From IMG/VR virus record IMGVR_UViG_3300031276_000009, positions 1 to 37,573 of that record: a stretch of 37,573 bases of DNA; one strand, given 5' to 3'. Origin of the DNA: a virus. Positions within the stretch are counted from its first letter, which is position 1. Each line of letters opens with the position of its first letter. Shown here in pieces: positions 15,472 through 23,964 of this stretch. A program made the translations under genes and the position numbers. The notes beneath the pieces were generated by a model. It made no database searches. It saw only the letters and a list, made by a program, of their open reading frames with translations, and was not told the DNA's origin.

Positions 15472-17237
15472 AAGCGGTATTCCGCGCAATAGACCAATTT
15501 ACCTCACCGCTCGGGAAAATGACCCGGTCAACAAAAACATTCACGCAATCACTCAAAACAGATTTTGCAAAAGCTCAACGCCAAGTAGGAAGATTTGGCG
15601 AAAATATAAAAAGAAATGCGTGGATGGGTATTGCAGCGTTAGGCGCAGGAATCGCCATTATGACAAAAGACGGAATTGAGCTTGCAAGCAGTCTTTTTGA
15701 AGTTCAGAATGTAGTTGATACAACATTTGATAATTCATCAAAAACAATAGACGCATGGGCAAAAACCGCTATAACCGCATTCGGATTATCAGAATTACAA
15801 GCAAAAGAATTTACCGGCACTTTAGGATCCGCTTTGAAATCATCAGGAATAGAGGGTGACACACTCACAAAACTTTCTACCGATCTTGTAGGATTAGCCG
15901 GTGATTATGCATCGTTTAGAAATCTTCCAATTGAAGAATCGTTCGAAAAAATCAAATCCGGCATGATGGGTCAATCAAAACCCCTTAGAGATTGGGGTAT
16001 AAATATGAGTGTTGCCAATCTAGAAGCGTTCGCGTTATCACAAGGCATGCAAAAACAATTTAAGGATATGACAGAAGCTGAAAAAATGATGCTGCGATAT
16101 AATTTTATTATGAATGCATCAACAGACGCTCAAGGTGATTTCTCAAAAACCTTAAATGATAGTTTAGCAAATCAACAAAGAGTATTAAAAACAAAGTTTA
16201 CACAAACCCTCGCAAGTGCATTTCAAAAACTAATACCAGAACTCATAAAAGTAACAGATGGTTTTTCAAAATGGCTTGATACAATAGACACGGATGCTAT
16301 AAGTAATTTCGTCGTATCAATATTTAATGCCGGTAAAGTAGCCATAAATATTTTATCAACCCTATATGATATCCTCAAACCAATCGCCCCAATTATTATG
16401 GCAATAGTAGGTGCTATGATTTTATATAAGGCGGTAATGATAGCAACTGCTATAGTAACAGGCATTATGTCATCAGCTATGGGAGTTTTAACTGCTATTA
16501 AATTTATCGCAACGGTTGCAACTCAAGGCATGACAGCGGCACAAGCAGCTTTTAATGGAGTGGCTATGGCAAATCCAATCGGTCTAATCGTGGTAGCTAT
16601 TGGATTGCTTATCGGTATAATAATATTAGCCATCCAACACTGGAATGATATTATTTTAGTACTTGAGAAAGTATGGGATTGGATAGCAAAACTCGCAATA
16701 GCAATATGGGACGTTTTAGTTTTCGCATTTAAAGAGGTTGTAAAATGGATTGCAGATATTGGCGAAAAGTTCACTTTTATTCTTGGCCCTATAGGATTTC
16801 TAATTTCAGCAATAATTGAAATTGGTAAAAACTGGGATAGAATAACAGAAAAGTTTAGCTCCGGTGATATACTTGGAGGGATACTTGCTATAGGAGGTGC
16901 CATACTTTCCGGTATACTTGCCCCGGTCCAGGGATTTCTTGAATTAGTATCGAAAATACCGGGTGTTGGAGATCTCGCAAAAGGTGCCGCTTCCAAAATA
17001 CAGGAATTAAGATTTGGATTAACTGGCGGCAAAAAAGAAACCGAAAAAGCCATAGGGCAAAGAAATATAGCTCCCATCCCACCATCGGCCCGTTCAGCTA
17101 TGATTGACAGAGAAGAAAGGATTTCATCCGGCGAGCTAATTATCCGAGACCAAACTGGAAGAGCGGAATTAAAACAACCTCAAAACAATCAGGGATATAA
17201 AATAAAACTCCAATCCTCTGCCGTGGGTGCTCACTAA
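15450..17237 (+). CDS. Tape measure protein
   Basis: A 595-aa protein that sets tail length. The N-terminus (SRYSIEAVFRAIDQFTSPLGKMTRSTKTFTQSL) is typical of Mu-like tape measures. Residues about 80-250 match the TMP core (LFEVQNVVDTTFDNSS...AFGLSELQAKEFTGTLGSALKSSGI...FEKIKSGMMGQSKPLRDWGINMS). Hydrophobic segments follow at about 305-370 and 375-400 (GLIVVAIGLLIGIIILAIQHW), expected to insert in the host membrane. TTG at 15450 is the start, with AAGGAG 7 nt upstream, both inside the HNH gene. By the usual rule of about 0.15 nm per residue the tail would be near 90 nm. Confidence 0.9.
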   Translation: MASRYSIEAVFRAIDQFTSPLGKMTRSTKTFTQSLKTDFAKAQRQVGRFGENIKRNAWMGIAALGAGIAIMTKDGIELASSLFEVQNVVDTTFDNSSKTIDAWAKTAITAFGLSELQAKEFTGTLGSALKSSGIEGDTLTKLSTDLVGLAGDYASFRNLPIEESFEKIKSGMMGQSKPLRDWGINMSVANLEAFALSQGMQKQFKDMTEAEKMMLRYNFIMNASTDAQGDFSKTLNDSLANQQRVLKTKFTQTLASAFQKLIPELIKVTDGFSKWLDTIDTDAISNFVVSIFNAGKVAINILSTLYDILKPIAPIIMAIVGAMILYKAVMIATAIVTGIMSSAMGVLTAIKFIATVATQGMTAAQAAFNGVAMANPIGLIVVAIGLLIGIIILAIQHWNDIILVLEKVWDWIAKLAIAIWDVLVFAFKEVVKWIADIGEKFTFILGPIGFLISAIIEIGKNWDRITEKFSSGDILGGILAIGGAILSGILAPVQGFLELVSKIPGVGDLAKGAASKIQELRFGLTGGKKETEKAIGQRNIAPIPPSARSAMIDREERISSGELIIRDQTGRAELKQPQNNQGYKIKLQSSAVGAH

Positions 17238-18454
17238 TGCCCTGGACCGATAGAATACAAACACCGGCTTACATCTCACCTTCAGGTACCAGATTTGAAT
17301 TTCAATATGAAGATGTTAATATGGAATCTAATAAGAAATCAGGTGAGTTTGTTTTCCCTGAAATCGAAGGCGTTTTCATCCAAGATTTAGGAAGATCAGG
17401 AAGAAAGTTTCCATTCATAATTTATTTTTCAGGATCCGATTATGATACTCAATCCGATGCGTTCGTAGATGCCCTCGAAGAAACTGGAATAGGAACCTTA
17501 GAACATCCCAAATATGGAACTAGAAAAGTCGTTCCCACAGGGACAATAGCAAGACGTGACGATCTTTTAACGGCATCTAATCAATCGGTAATAACCGTAA
17601 CTTTTTCAGAAACAATAATTAATATCAACTTTCCATCATCATCCATAAATGAAAAAACAGATATAAAAAACAGTGTAAATGATTTCAATTCCACCACATC
17701 AGATCAATTCGCAGAAACTCTTGATATAGAATCGGAAAGCGAATCAGTATTATTACAAAACGATCTAGTCGAAATAAAGGATCTTATAAATTCAACCTTG
17801 GAAGATTTAATAACCATAAATGAAGAAATTAAAACCACCATGGATATCCTATCGGATTCGTTCGATACAACAGTTCTTGATTTACTTTTAAACCCTGGGG
17901 GCGTAGCTGATCAACTTATCACAATAATAAATACACCATCTAACATAGCAACATCCGCACAAGCCATGATCGAAGGATATGGAAGCGTTATTGATACGGT
18001 TTTAGGCGGATTTGTAAACTCAATAAATAATTATAGATCGTCAAAAATGGTAGTATCCTCAACCTTCGGAGCGCTCTCATTATCGATGTTAAACGCAGAG
18101 TTTACCAATCGCCCACAGGCAGTCGATGCCGCAAACAGGATAATATATATTCATGATTCTATAGGAGCGTGGATCGATACAAATATAACAGAGTTCAGCA
18201 TACAGGATACTGATGAAGATTATGAAAAATTAAATGAAATTTACTCAAAAATAATAGGTTATTTAATACGCCTATCGTTTGATTTGCCAAAGGAAATATT
18301 TATTAATCTCACCGAAGACCGTCAACTCATAGAATTAGTCGCGGAGTTATACGGCGATATCGATATGATTGATTTTTTCATCCAAACAAATGAATTAACC
18401 ATAGATGAAATTGAAATACTGCCACTAGGAAAACAGGTGGTATATTATGAGTAG
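17237..18454 (+). CDS. Baseplate protein, Mu gpN-like (DNA circularisation N domain)
   Basis: A 405-aa protein. Residues 1-120 match the so-called DNA circulation protein N-terminal domain (SPSGTRFEFQYEDV ... FPEIEGVFIQDLGRSGRKFPFIIYFSGSDYDTQSDAFVDALEETGIGTLEHPKYGTRKVV), which in Mu gpN forms part of the baseplate hub around the tail tube tip. The rest is helical and less conserved. The start overlaps the tape-measure stop by 1 nt (TAATG), so translation is coupled. The 'DNA circularisation' name is historical. Confidence 0.85.
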   Translation: MPWTDRIQTPAYISPSGTRFEFQYEDVNMESNKKSGEFVFPEIEGVFIQDLGRSGRKFPFIIYFSGSDYDTQSDAFVDALEETGIGTLEHPKYGTRKVVPTGTIARRDDLLTASNQSVITVTFSETIININFPSSSINEKTDIKNSVNDFNSTTSDQFAETLDIESESESVLLQNDLVEIKDLINSTLEDLITINEEIKTTMDILSDSFDTTVLDLLLNPGGVADQLITIINTPSNIATSAQAMIEGYGSVIDTVLGGFVNSINNYRSSKMVVSSTFGALSLSMLNAEFTNRPQAVDAANRIIYIHDSIGAWIDTNITEFSIQDTDEDYEKLNEIYSKIIGYLIRLSFDLPKEIFINLTEDRQLIELVAELYGDIDMIDFFIQTNELTIDEIEILPLGKQVVYYE

Positions 18455-19709
18455 AACGCATAACGTCATTAAAGGCGATACCATGTGGGATATTTCCAGA
18501 ACATATTATGGAAATCCTCGAAAGTATCCAATTATCGTAAAAGCAAACCCTCAACTCGAAGGAAGTGCAAGAATATATCCCGGGCAAATACTCATAATTC
18601 CTGATGAAATAGAAGACATTACAAACCCCACACAACAAAGCACGGTACCTGAATCAATACAAAATGTTTCCGAAAATGCTATTTCAATTTTAATAGATAA
18701 TAATTTGTTTTCATATTTTACAGATTATAGCATGACATTTGAAATAGATACATTCGACACTTTTTCTTTTACCGCACCGTTCGACAAAGATATTTTTAAT
18801 TATAGGGAATCTTTCCGGCCGTTTTCATATAAGCCAGTAGCTATTTATTATGGCAAGAACCTCATATTAACAGGTGTTTTATTAGCGCCTGAATCGTCAG
18901 CCTCATCCGAAAAAAATGAAATATCAATAAGAGGATATTCAAAACCAGGAATACTTAATGATTGCATGATGCCCATATCATCTTTTCCTTTAGAATTCAA
19001 TAACCAGACACTTGAACAGATAACATCAGCTATATGCAAACCATACGGAATTAAGTATAATTTTTTAACATCTTCCGGGAATCCGTTTGAAAAAGTATCA
19101 CTCGAAATCGATAAGAATATATTTTCTTTCCTTTCAGGATTATCGATTCAAAAAGGATTGTTGCTATCAAACAATAATCAGGGAAATCTTATTTTCTGGA
19201 AATCAGGAACCGGTAATAGCGTCGCATCGTTCAAGGAGGGTGAATTACCTTTTATTTCCTGCACTCCATCATTTAATTATCAATCATTTTTTTCACACAT
19301 AACGGGAATATCATCAACCACAGAAACGAAAGATTCTGCAAAATATACATACGAAAATAAATATCTCTCTAAAATGGGAATATTAAGAAATTATAATTTC
19401 ATAGCCGAAGATGCAAAGGACTCCGAAATAAAACAGGTCGTAATATCAAAAGCCGGTCAAATGTTCGGTGATTGCGTATCATACCAATTGAGTGTACAGG
19501 GTCACAGAGATAAAAACGGCAATCTATACGAAAAAAATAAACTCATTTCTTTATATTCACCCAACGCCATGATTTATAATGAAACTATTTTGCTGATAAA
19601 ATCACTCACCATGTCACGCACGGCAGGTGGAGATATAACGAGTTTTAATCTTGTTCTTCCTGGAAGCTATACCGGAATAATACCGGAGGTTTTCCCATGG
19701 GAAGAATAG
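18447..19709 (+). CDS. Baseplate hub protein, Mu gpP-like, with N-terminal LysM
   Basis: A 420-aa protein. Residues 3-50 are a LysM module (THNVIKGDTMWDISRTYYGNPRKYPIIVKANP...IYPGQILIIP) that would bind peptidoglycan. Residues about 70-420 match the gpP/gp44 hub (FEIDTFDTFSFTAPFDKD ... ISIRGYSKPGILNDCMMP ... LEFNNQTLEQITSAICKPYGI), which trimerises at the tail tip and carries the spike. A LysM fused to the hub fits cell-wall contact at injection. It overlaps the gpN-like gene by 8 nt, with AGGTGG upstream. Confidence 0.88.
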   Translation: MSRTHNVIKGDTMWDISRTYYGNPRKYPIIVKANPQLEGSARIYPGQILIIPDEIEDITNPTQQSTVPESIQNVSENAISILIDNNLFSYFTDYSMTFEIDTFDTFSFTAPFDKDIFNYRESFRPFSYKPVAIYYGKNLILTGVLLAPESSASSEKNEISIRGYSKPGILNDCMMPISSFPLEFNNQTLEQITSAICKPYGIKYNFLTSSGNPFEKVSLEIDKNIFSFLSGLSIQKGLLLSNNNQGNLIFWKSGTGNSVASFKEGELPFISCTPSFNYQSFFSHITGISSTTETKDSAKYTYENKYLSKMGILRNYNFIAEDAKDSEIKQVVISKAGQMFGDCVSYQLSVQGHRDKNGNLYEKNKLISLYSPNAMIYNETILLIKSLTMSRTAGGDITSFNLVLPGSYTGIIPEVFPWEE

Positions 19710-20110
19710 GACGATGGATATCAACAAAAATACAAACCTATATAATAGGCATAATCGAAAGCAGAATAAACGAAAAAATACAAGTCATGTTATATGGTCC
19801 ATCCGGTGATGATTCACCCCCCATAAAAGATGATCGAATATTGATAATATCAATAGACGGTACCGGAAAATATGCAGTATCCGGAGTTCTATCAAAATCA
19901 CAAGGCGCAAACCCAGGGGAAAAAAAATTATATTCCAGGGACTCAACCGGAACGGTAAAAGCAACCATCTATCTAAAAAATGACGGTTCAATAGATTTTG
20001 GAACCGGAGATGCTTCTTCTTGGGCTCCTAATATCTTAACAATAGACCCCTTTTCTGGTGCAACTCATGGAGGAATACCCGCCGGAATCGTAAAGCTGAA
20101 GGGAAGTTAA
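19697..20110 (+). CDS. Baseplate spike/assembly protein, Mu gp45-like
   Basis: A 137-aa protein following the hub gene. The central region (ISIDGTGKYAVSGVLSKSQGANPGEKKLYSRDSTGTVKATIYLKNDGSIDFGTG) resembles the OB-fold and beta-helical tip of Mu gp45, the membrane-piercing spike. It is shorter than gp45, so the spike may be short. It overlaps the hub gene by 13 nt, with GGAGGT upstream of the ATG. Confidence 0.75.
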   Translation: MGRIGRWISTKIQTYIIGIIESRINEKIQVMLYGPSGDDSPPIKDDRILIISIDGTGKYAVSGVLSKSQGANPGEKKLYSRDSTGTVKATIYLKNDGSIDFGTGDASSWAPNILTIDPFSGATHGGIPAGIVKLKGS

Positions 20111-20111
20111 A

Positions 20112-20690
20112 ATGGGATTAGGAACAAAAATAGTTGCAGCATTAGCCACCTTAACTCCATCTGAAAAAAAGGATCATGTAAAATGCTGGGATGCAATAGG
20201 ATCTGTTCTCGATCAATTAACTTCTCCCGGCATGATTCAGATGTGCGGGAAATCAACAGCCCCTTCCGGGTACCTTCTTTGTGATGGTGCCGATGTAAGC
20301 CGAACAACCTACGTCGATCTATTCGCCGTGATCGGAGAAACCTTCGGACCAGGGGACGGTTCAACAACTTTCAACCTCCCAGATTTCCGGGGAATATTCC
20401 CCAGGGGATCTGGAACAAACGAAACTCTCGGGAGTGTAGGGGGTAGTGTTGGAGATTATCAGGATTTTGCTATTGAAAACATTACGGGATTTTTTACTGT
20501 TTATAATGGAGTTATAATTAATGCTTCTGGAGTTTTTTCAAAAGAGGATTTTGAAACCACTAATCAACTTACGCCCAGTTCACCAACACATGCAAGGGAT
20601 GCAGTTAAATTTAATGCCTCTACAGTAGTCAATACGGATTCGGAAACCAGACCGGCAAATTTATCGATTAATTTTATTATAAAAACATAA
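20112..20690 (+). CDS. Tail collar domain protein
   Basis: A 192-aa protein. Residues 40-110 match the phage tail collar domain (MIQMCGKSTAPSGYLLCDGADVSRTTYVDLFAVIGETFGPGDGSTTFNLPDFRGIFPRGSG), found in short fibres that bind receptors. Residues 118-192 form a tip region (QDFAIENITG ... KFNASTVVNTDSETRPANLSINFIIKT) that recurs in the fibre gene at 23157-23951. Its place between the gp45-like and gp46-like genes, inside the baseplate run, is unusual for a fibre gene. A clear ribosome-binding site (AAGGGAAG) precedes it. Confidence 0.85.
   Translation: MGLGTKIVAALATLTPSEKKDHVKCWDAIGSVLDQLTSPGMIQMCGKSTAPSGYLLCDGADVSRTTYVDLFAVIGETFGPGDGSTTFNLPDFRGIFPRGSGTNETLGSVGGSVGDYQDFAIENITGFFTVYNGVIINASGVFSKEDFETTNQLTPSSPTHARDAVKFNASTVVNTDSETRPANLSINFIIKT
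20459..20488 (+). repeat. 30-nt direct repeat, copy 1 (in collar gene)
   Basis: These 30 nt, coding for QDFAIENITG, match 23705-23734 in the downstream fibre gene with one difference. The protein similarity continues to both C-termini at lower DNA identity. The pair marks a duplicated tip module and is long enough for annealing-type recombination between the two genes. Confidence 0.85.
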
Positions 20691-20699
20691 GGAAAGATC

Positions 20700-21155
20700 A
20701 TGAATTATGAAGGCGATATCTTAATATACTCAACCGAAAACGGAGGAGAAATCAATTTTAATTCCGGAATACTAGAAATGACAAAAGGCTTTGAATCCAT
20801 GATCTACCTTCTGTTATTCGGTGGCAATATCGGCGATGACGGAACAAAGGCAACCGAAAAAAAAGAATGGTGGGGTAACAAACTTGAAACGAATAACCCT
20901 GAACGTAAAATCCATAGCAGATTACAAAATCTCATGCACGGAATTCCCGCAACCCCTGCAAATCTTAAGAAATTAGAGCAAGCAATCATCCAGGATTTAT
21001 CTTTGTTGACAACCGAAAAAATAGCTGATAAGATAGAAACGGAATTATCCATACCAAAAAAAAATTGGCTGGATATAAAAATTATAGCATGGAAAGATGA
21101 AAAGAAACTATATGAAACATCCTTTGAAATTAATTGGAAGGGTATGGTAGAATAA
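20700..21155 (+). CDS. Baseplate protein, Mu gp46-like (gp25/W type)
   Basis: A 151-aa protein: EGDILIYSTENGGEINFNSGILEMTKGFESMIYLLLFGGNIGDDG ... WWGNKL ... RLQNLMHGIPATPANLKKLEQAIIQDLSLL. This is the Mu gp46 pattern, a wedge protein that helps polymerise the sheath from the baseplate. It lies directly before the gp47/J-type wedge gene, the usual order, and its stop overlaps that start (TAATG). Confidence 0.82.
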   Translation: MNYEGDILIYSTENGGEINFNSGILEMTKGFESMIYLLLFGGNIGDDGTKATEKKEWWGNKLETNNPERKIHSRLQNLMHGIPATPANLKKLEQAIIQDLSLLTTEKIADKIETELSIPKKNWLDIKIIAWKDEKKLYETSFEINWKGMVE

Positions 21156-22351
21156 TGGCACTTGAAAACAGAACCGTATCAGAAATAAATGATCTAATTA
21201 TCAACCAAATTGAAGCACAGATAAACCAAACAATTCCAATCCTACCGGTTTCAGTTACAAGGATTATAGCAAAAATACTTTCTGGTATTTTTATAATTCT
21301 TTATAAGGATGCACAATACATTTTTTTACAACTTTTCGTATCAACCGCTTCCTTCAAAGAAATAACAATCTATGGGAAAAAAATAACTCCTCTTATAGAA
21401 TTGGGAGTGCTTATAGGTATAGGCCGACCGTTAGCCGCCACACAAACCCAATTTGAACTCGAAATAATAGTCAATTCAATTGGTGAAACACTTCCGGCCG
21501 GAACTCAATTTATTTCCTTGATAACCGGTCTAATTTATATTACCCAGGGAGATTATATATTGACAGCCGGACCCGATACAATAGAAGTTATCTGTACCAC
21601 TCCAGGGATAGCAGGAAATCTCGAAGTAGGACAAATATTATCGCTTGCAAACACGATAGGAATAATTGAAAACGATGCAGATATAACGGATATTATAGTT
21701 GCCGGCGTAGATGGTGAAACCGAACCTGCATATCGTCAACGGGTAGTAGAACGATTTCAACTCAAACCACAGGGAGGAGCGTTATCCGACTATAGAATGT
21801 GGTCAAACGAAGTAGCCGGAGTTTTACAGGTATATGTATATACTGGTGATGCTAGTAATGTTCTGATTTATGTAGCCGGTGATTCTGATGTTTATGCCGA
21901 TCGCATACCGTCAGCCGGATTATTATTATTAGTAGGAGAATCATGTACCTATGATCCACTTACAAATCTCGCAACAAGAAAACCATTAACGGCAATTCTC
22001 GACCCTGCCGGTGATGAAAGCTATGCAAATGTCCTTCCGATTTCCTTAAAAACATTTGATATTACAATCGCAAGTTTGGTAGTGGATGACATAGTGACCG
22101 TAAAAGCACAAATAAGAAGTGCGCTGGATTCATTTTTCTTAAGCCGGGAACCTTATATTTTAGGTTTATCGATATTACCTCAAAAAAATGAAGTCAGCAC
22201 ATCGCTCATAGTAGCAATAATAAGTGATGTTGTGAGTGCGAATAACGGATCTTTTTTAGCGGCGGCTTTATATTTTGAGGGAAATGTTGTACCATCTTAT
22301 ATCTTATCAGAAGGGGAGTTGTGTGATTTAGATACTGTCACATACATATAA
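21155..22351 (+). CDS. Baseplate wedge protein, gpJ / Mu gp47-like
   Basis: A 398-aa baseplate J-like protein. Motifs include ITIYGKKITPLIELGVLIGIGRPLAATQTQFELEI, the beta region LPAGTQFISLITGLIYITQGDY ... AGNLEVGQILSLAN, and AGVDGETEPAYRQRVVERFQLKPQGGALSDYRMWSNEVAGV, the conserved core of the family. ATG 21155 is chosen because it overlaps the gp46 stop; an earlier in-frame alternative start (21134) lies inside gp46. It would form the wedge ring of the baseplate with the gp46- and gp48-like proteins. Confidence 0.92.
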   Translation: MALENRTVSEINDLIINQIEAQINQTIPILPVSVTRIIAKILSGIFIILYKDAQYIFLQLFVSTASFKEITIYGKKITPLIELGVLIGIGRPLAATQTQFELEIIVNSIGETLPAGTQFISLITGLIYITQGDYILTAGPDTIEVICTTPGIAGNLEVGQILSLANTIGIIENDADITDIIVAGVDGETEPAYRQRVVERFQLKPQGGALSDYRMWSNEVAGVLQVYVYTGDASNVLIYVAGDSDVYADRIPSAGLLLLVGESCTYDPLTNLATRKPLTAILDPAGDESYANVLPISLKTFDITIASLVVDDIVTVKAQIRSALDSFFLSREPYILGLSILPQKNEVSTSLIVAIISDVVSANNGSFLAAALYFEGNVVPSYILSEGELCDLDTVTYI

Positions 22352-23145
22352 TGGCATTCAACGCAAAATGGTTCAAGATAATCAAACTACTCTCACCGAA
22401 ATCTAACGCCTTCAGTTTATTTATTCAAAAAAAACTTACTCAATTTTTTGAAGCTCTCACGGCCATACCTGACGATTTCAGAAATTACTTGGATCAAATA
22501 TATCTTGATATCTTCCCGGATACCACACGGGAACTCGAAAAATGGAAGGACCAATTTGGCTTGCGATATTTCCCATCCGATGAAGCTGATCAGATAGAAA
22601 CCATAAAAGCAGAGTGGACTGCAAAAGGCGGCCAGGGAAAAGATTATATACAAAATATTTTACAAGCCGCCGGATTTAATGTTCAGGTTCATGAAAACAA
22701 TCCAGCCGTAAACCCGGATCTATTTCTTACAACCGATCCAATCATGGTAGCCGGTGGAGCTAACGCCTATGCCGGTCGATCGGACGCATACGCAGGGAAA
22801 ACGGGCGGTGAATTATTAGTTAATGGTCCTATGTACACTAATAGCACAATTGTTTTATCAGTTGCCGGAAATCCTAACTGTTGTTGTGGTAATAACGTAG
22901 GTCATGCAGGATATTTTGAAAAAATAAAAGCGACTGATAGAATATATACCATCACGGATGATTCCGATTATTGGCCTTATTTTTTCTTTGTTGGCGGAGA
23001 TGCGACAAGAGATCCGGTCACTCACGAACTCACAAATATAGATTTCGCAAATGTCCCATATAATAGACGTAGCGAGTTCAGGAGATTATTATTGAAATTG
23101 AAACCTGCTCAATCGTGGGCGGGATTGATCATAACTTATGTATAA
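22351..23145 (+). CDS. Baseplate protein, Mu gp48-like (DUF2313)
   Basis: A 264-aa protein next to the J-like gene. Residues 20-110 match the gp48/YmfQ type (FIQKKLTQFFEALTAIPDDFRNYLDQIYLDIFPDTTRELEKWKDQFGL ... IKAEWTAKGGQGKDYIQNILQAAGFNVQVHE). The C-terminal part has CCCGN near 175 and ends with the family-like FRRLLLKLKPAQSWAGLIITYV. It links the wedge to the fibres. The start overlaps the upstream stop (TAATG). Confidence 0.85.
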   Translation: MAFNAKWFKIIKLLSPKSNAFSLFIQKKLTQFFEALTAIPDDFRNYLDQIYLDIFPDTTRELEKWKDQFGLRYFPSDEADQIETIKAEWTAKGGQGKDYIQNILQAAGFNVQVHENNPAVNPDLFLTTDPIMVAGGANAYAGRSDAYAGKTGGELLVNGPMYTNSTIVLSVAGNPNCCCGNNVGHAGYFEKIKATDRIYTITDDSDYWPYFFFVGGDATRDPVTHELTNIDFANVPYNRRSEFRRLLLKLKPAQSWAGLIITYV

Positions 23146-23156
23146 CAGGAGGTTAT

Positions 23157-23951
23157 ATGCTTGATATATTGACTACATACGCAAATCAGGACGCCGTAGC
23201 GTTTCCTAATACCGGAGCCGTCGACTCCTCTGGACCCTTAACAACAGACGGAACGGAGTTTATCGCTGCTATGGTTAATGATTATATGTTCGGGATTCTT
23301 CAGGCGTTGCTTGATTATACCGGACAAACACCTAACGGGACGATAGAAGGACCATCAAACAGCCAGTATCTCGAAGCACACCGGAGAGCTTTTTCATATC
23401 CGGGTGAAGTTATTGCAGCAGCCTGGAATGATGACCCTGCAACGCTCGGGATAAGAGCAATTAAGATGATAGGCCAAGGGATTTTGAGAGCCAATTATCC
23501 GGAGTTAGACGCAGCTGTCTATTGTGGTGATGGGAATAATGCAACCGCCTCCGCATTTTTCAGAGCAGATGACGCAGGCGGTGTTACTCGCAATACTGCA
23601 GGTGTTTATCTCATCCTTCCGGATGCCAGGGGTTATTTTATACGCGGGCTTGATACTGCAGCCGGGATTGATCCGGATGGGGCGAGTCGTGACCTGGGAA
23701 GTATTCAGGATTTTGCTATTGAAAATATTACGGGTAGTTTTGATGTTGTAGACACAAATGAAAGTTCTGACGTAATAAGTAACGAAACGGGAGTGTTTGC
23801 AAAAACTTTGTTAGATAATCATACTACAGTAACAAAAATAGCAACTGCACAGCCACTCCAATTAATTACTTTTGACGCCTCCACCGTAGTCAATACCGAC
23901 ACGGAAACCAGGGGAATTAACATAGCATTTGATTTATATATCAGATATTAA
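23157..23951 (+). CDS. Tail fibre/collar-type protein
   Basis: A 264-aa protein starting at ATG 23157 with a full AGGAGGT (23147-23153); a longer reading frame upstream lies inside the gp48-like gene. The N-terminal half (LTTDGTEFIAAMVNDYMFGILQALLDYTGQTPNGTIEGPSNSQYLEAHRRAF) is the type that anchors fibres to baseplates. A collar-like segment (LPDARGYFIRGLDTAAGIDPDGASRDLGS) leads to a tip (QDFAIENITGSF ... FDASTVVNTDTETRGINIAFDLYIRY) shared with the protein at 20112-20690. It is probably the receptor-binding fibre. Confidence 0.85.
   Translation: MLDILTTYANQDAVAFPNTGAVDSSGPLTTDGTEFIAAMVNDYMFGILQALLDYTGQTPNGTIEGPSNSQYLEAHRRAFSYPGEVIAAAWNDDPATLGIRAIKMIGQGILRANYPELDAAVYCGDGNNATASAFFRADDAGGVTRNTAGVYLILPDARGYFIRGLDTAAGIDPDGASRDLGSIQDFAIENITGSFDVVDTNESSDVISNETGVFAKTLLDNHTTVTKIATAQPLQLITFDASTVVNTDTETRGINIAFDLYIRY
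23705..23734 (+). repeat. 30-nt direct repeat, copy 2 (in fibre gene)
   Basis: Second copy of the 30-nt repeat first seen at 20459-20488; one base differs. It codes for the same residues, QDFAIENITG, at the start of the shared tip region. Confidence 0.85.
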
Positions 23952-23964
23952 AAGGAGAAATAAC

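Noticed and set aside
16523-17077. 184-aa open frame antisense to the tape measure gene
   Set aside because: It has a low-complexity Ile/Pro/Ser composition, no ribosome-binding site, and lies fully inside a well-supported gene; it is a shadow frame.
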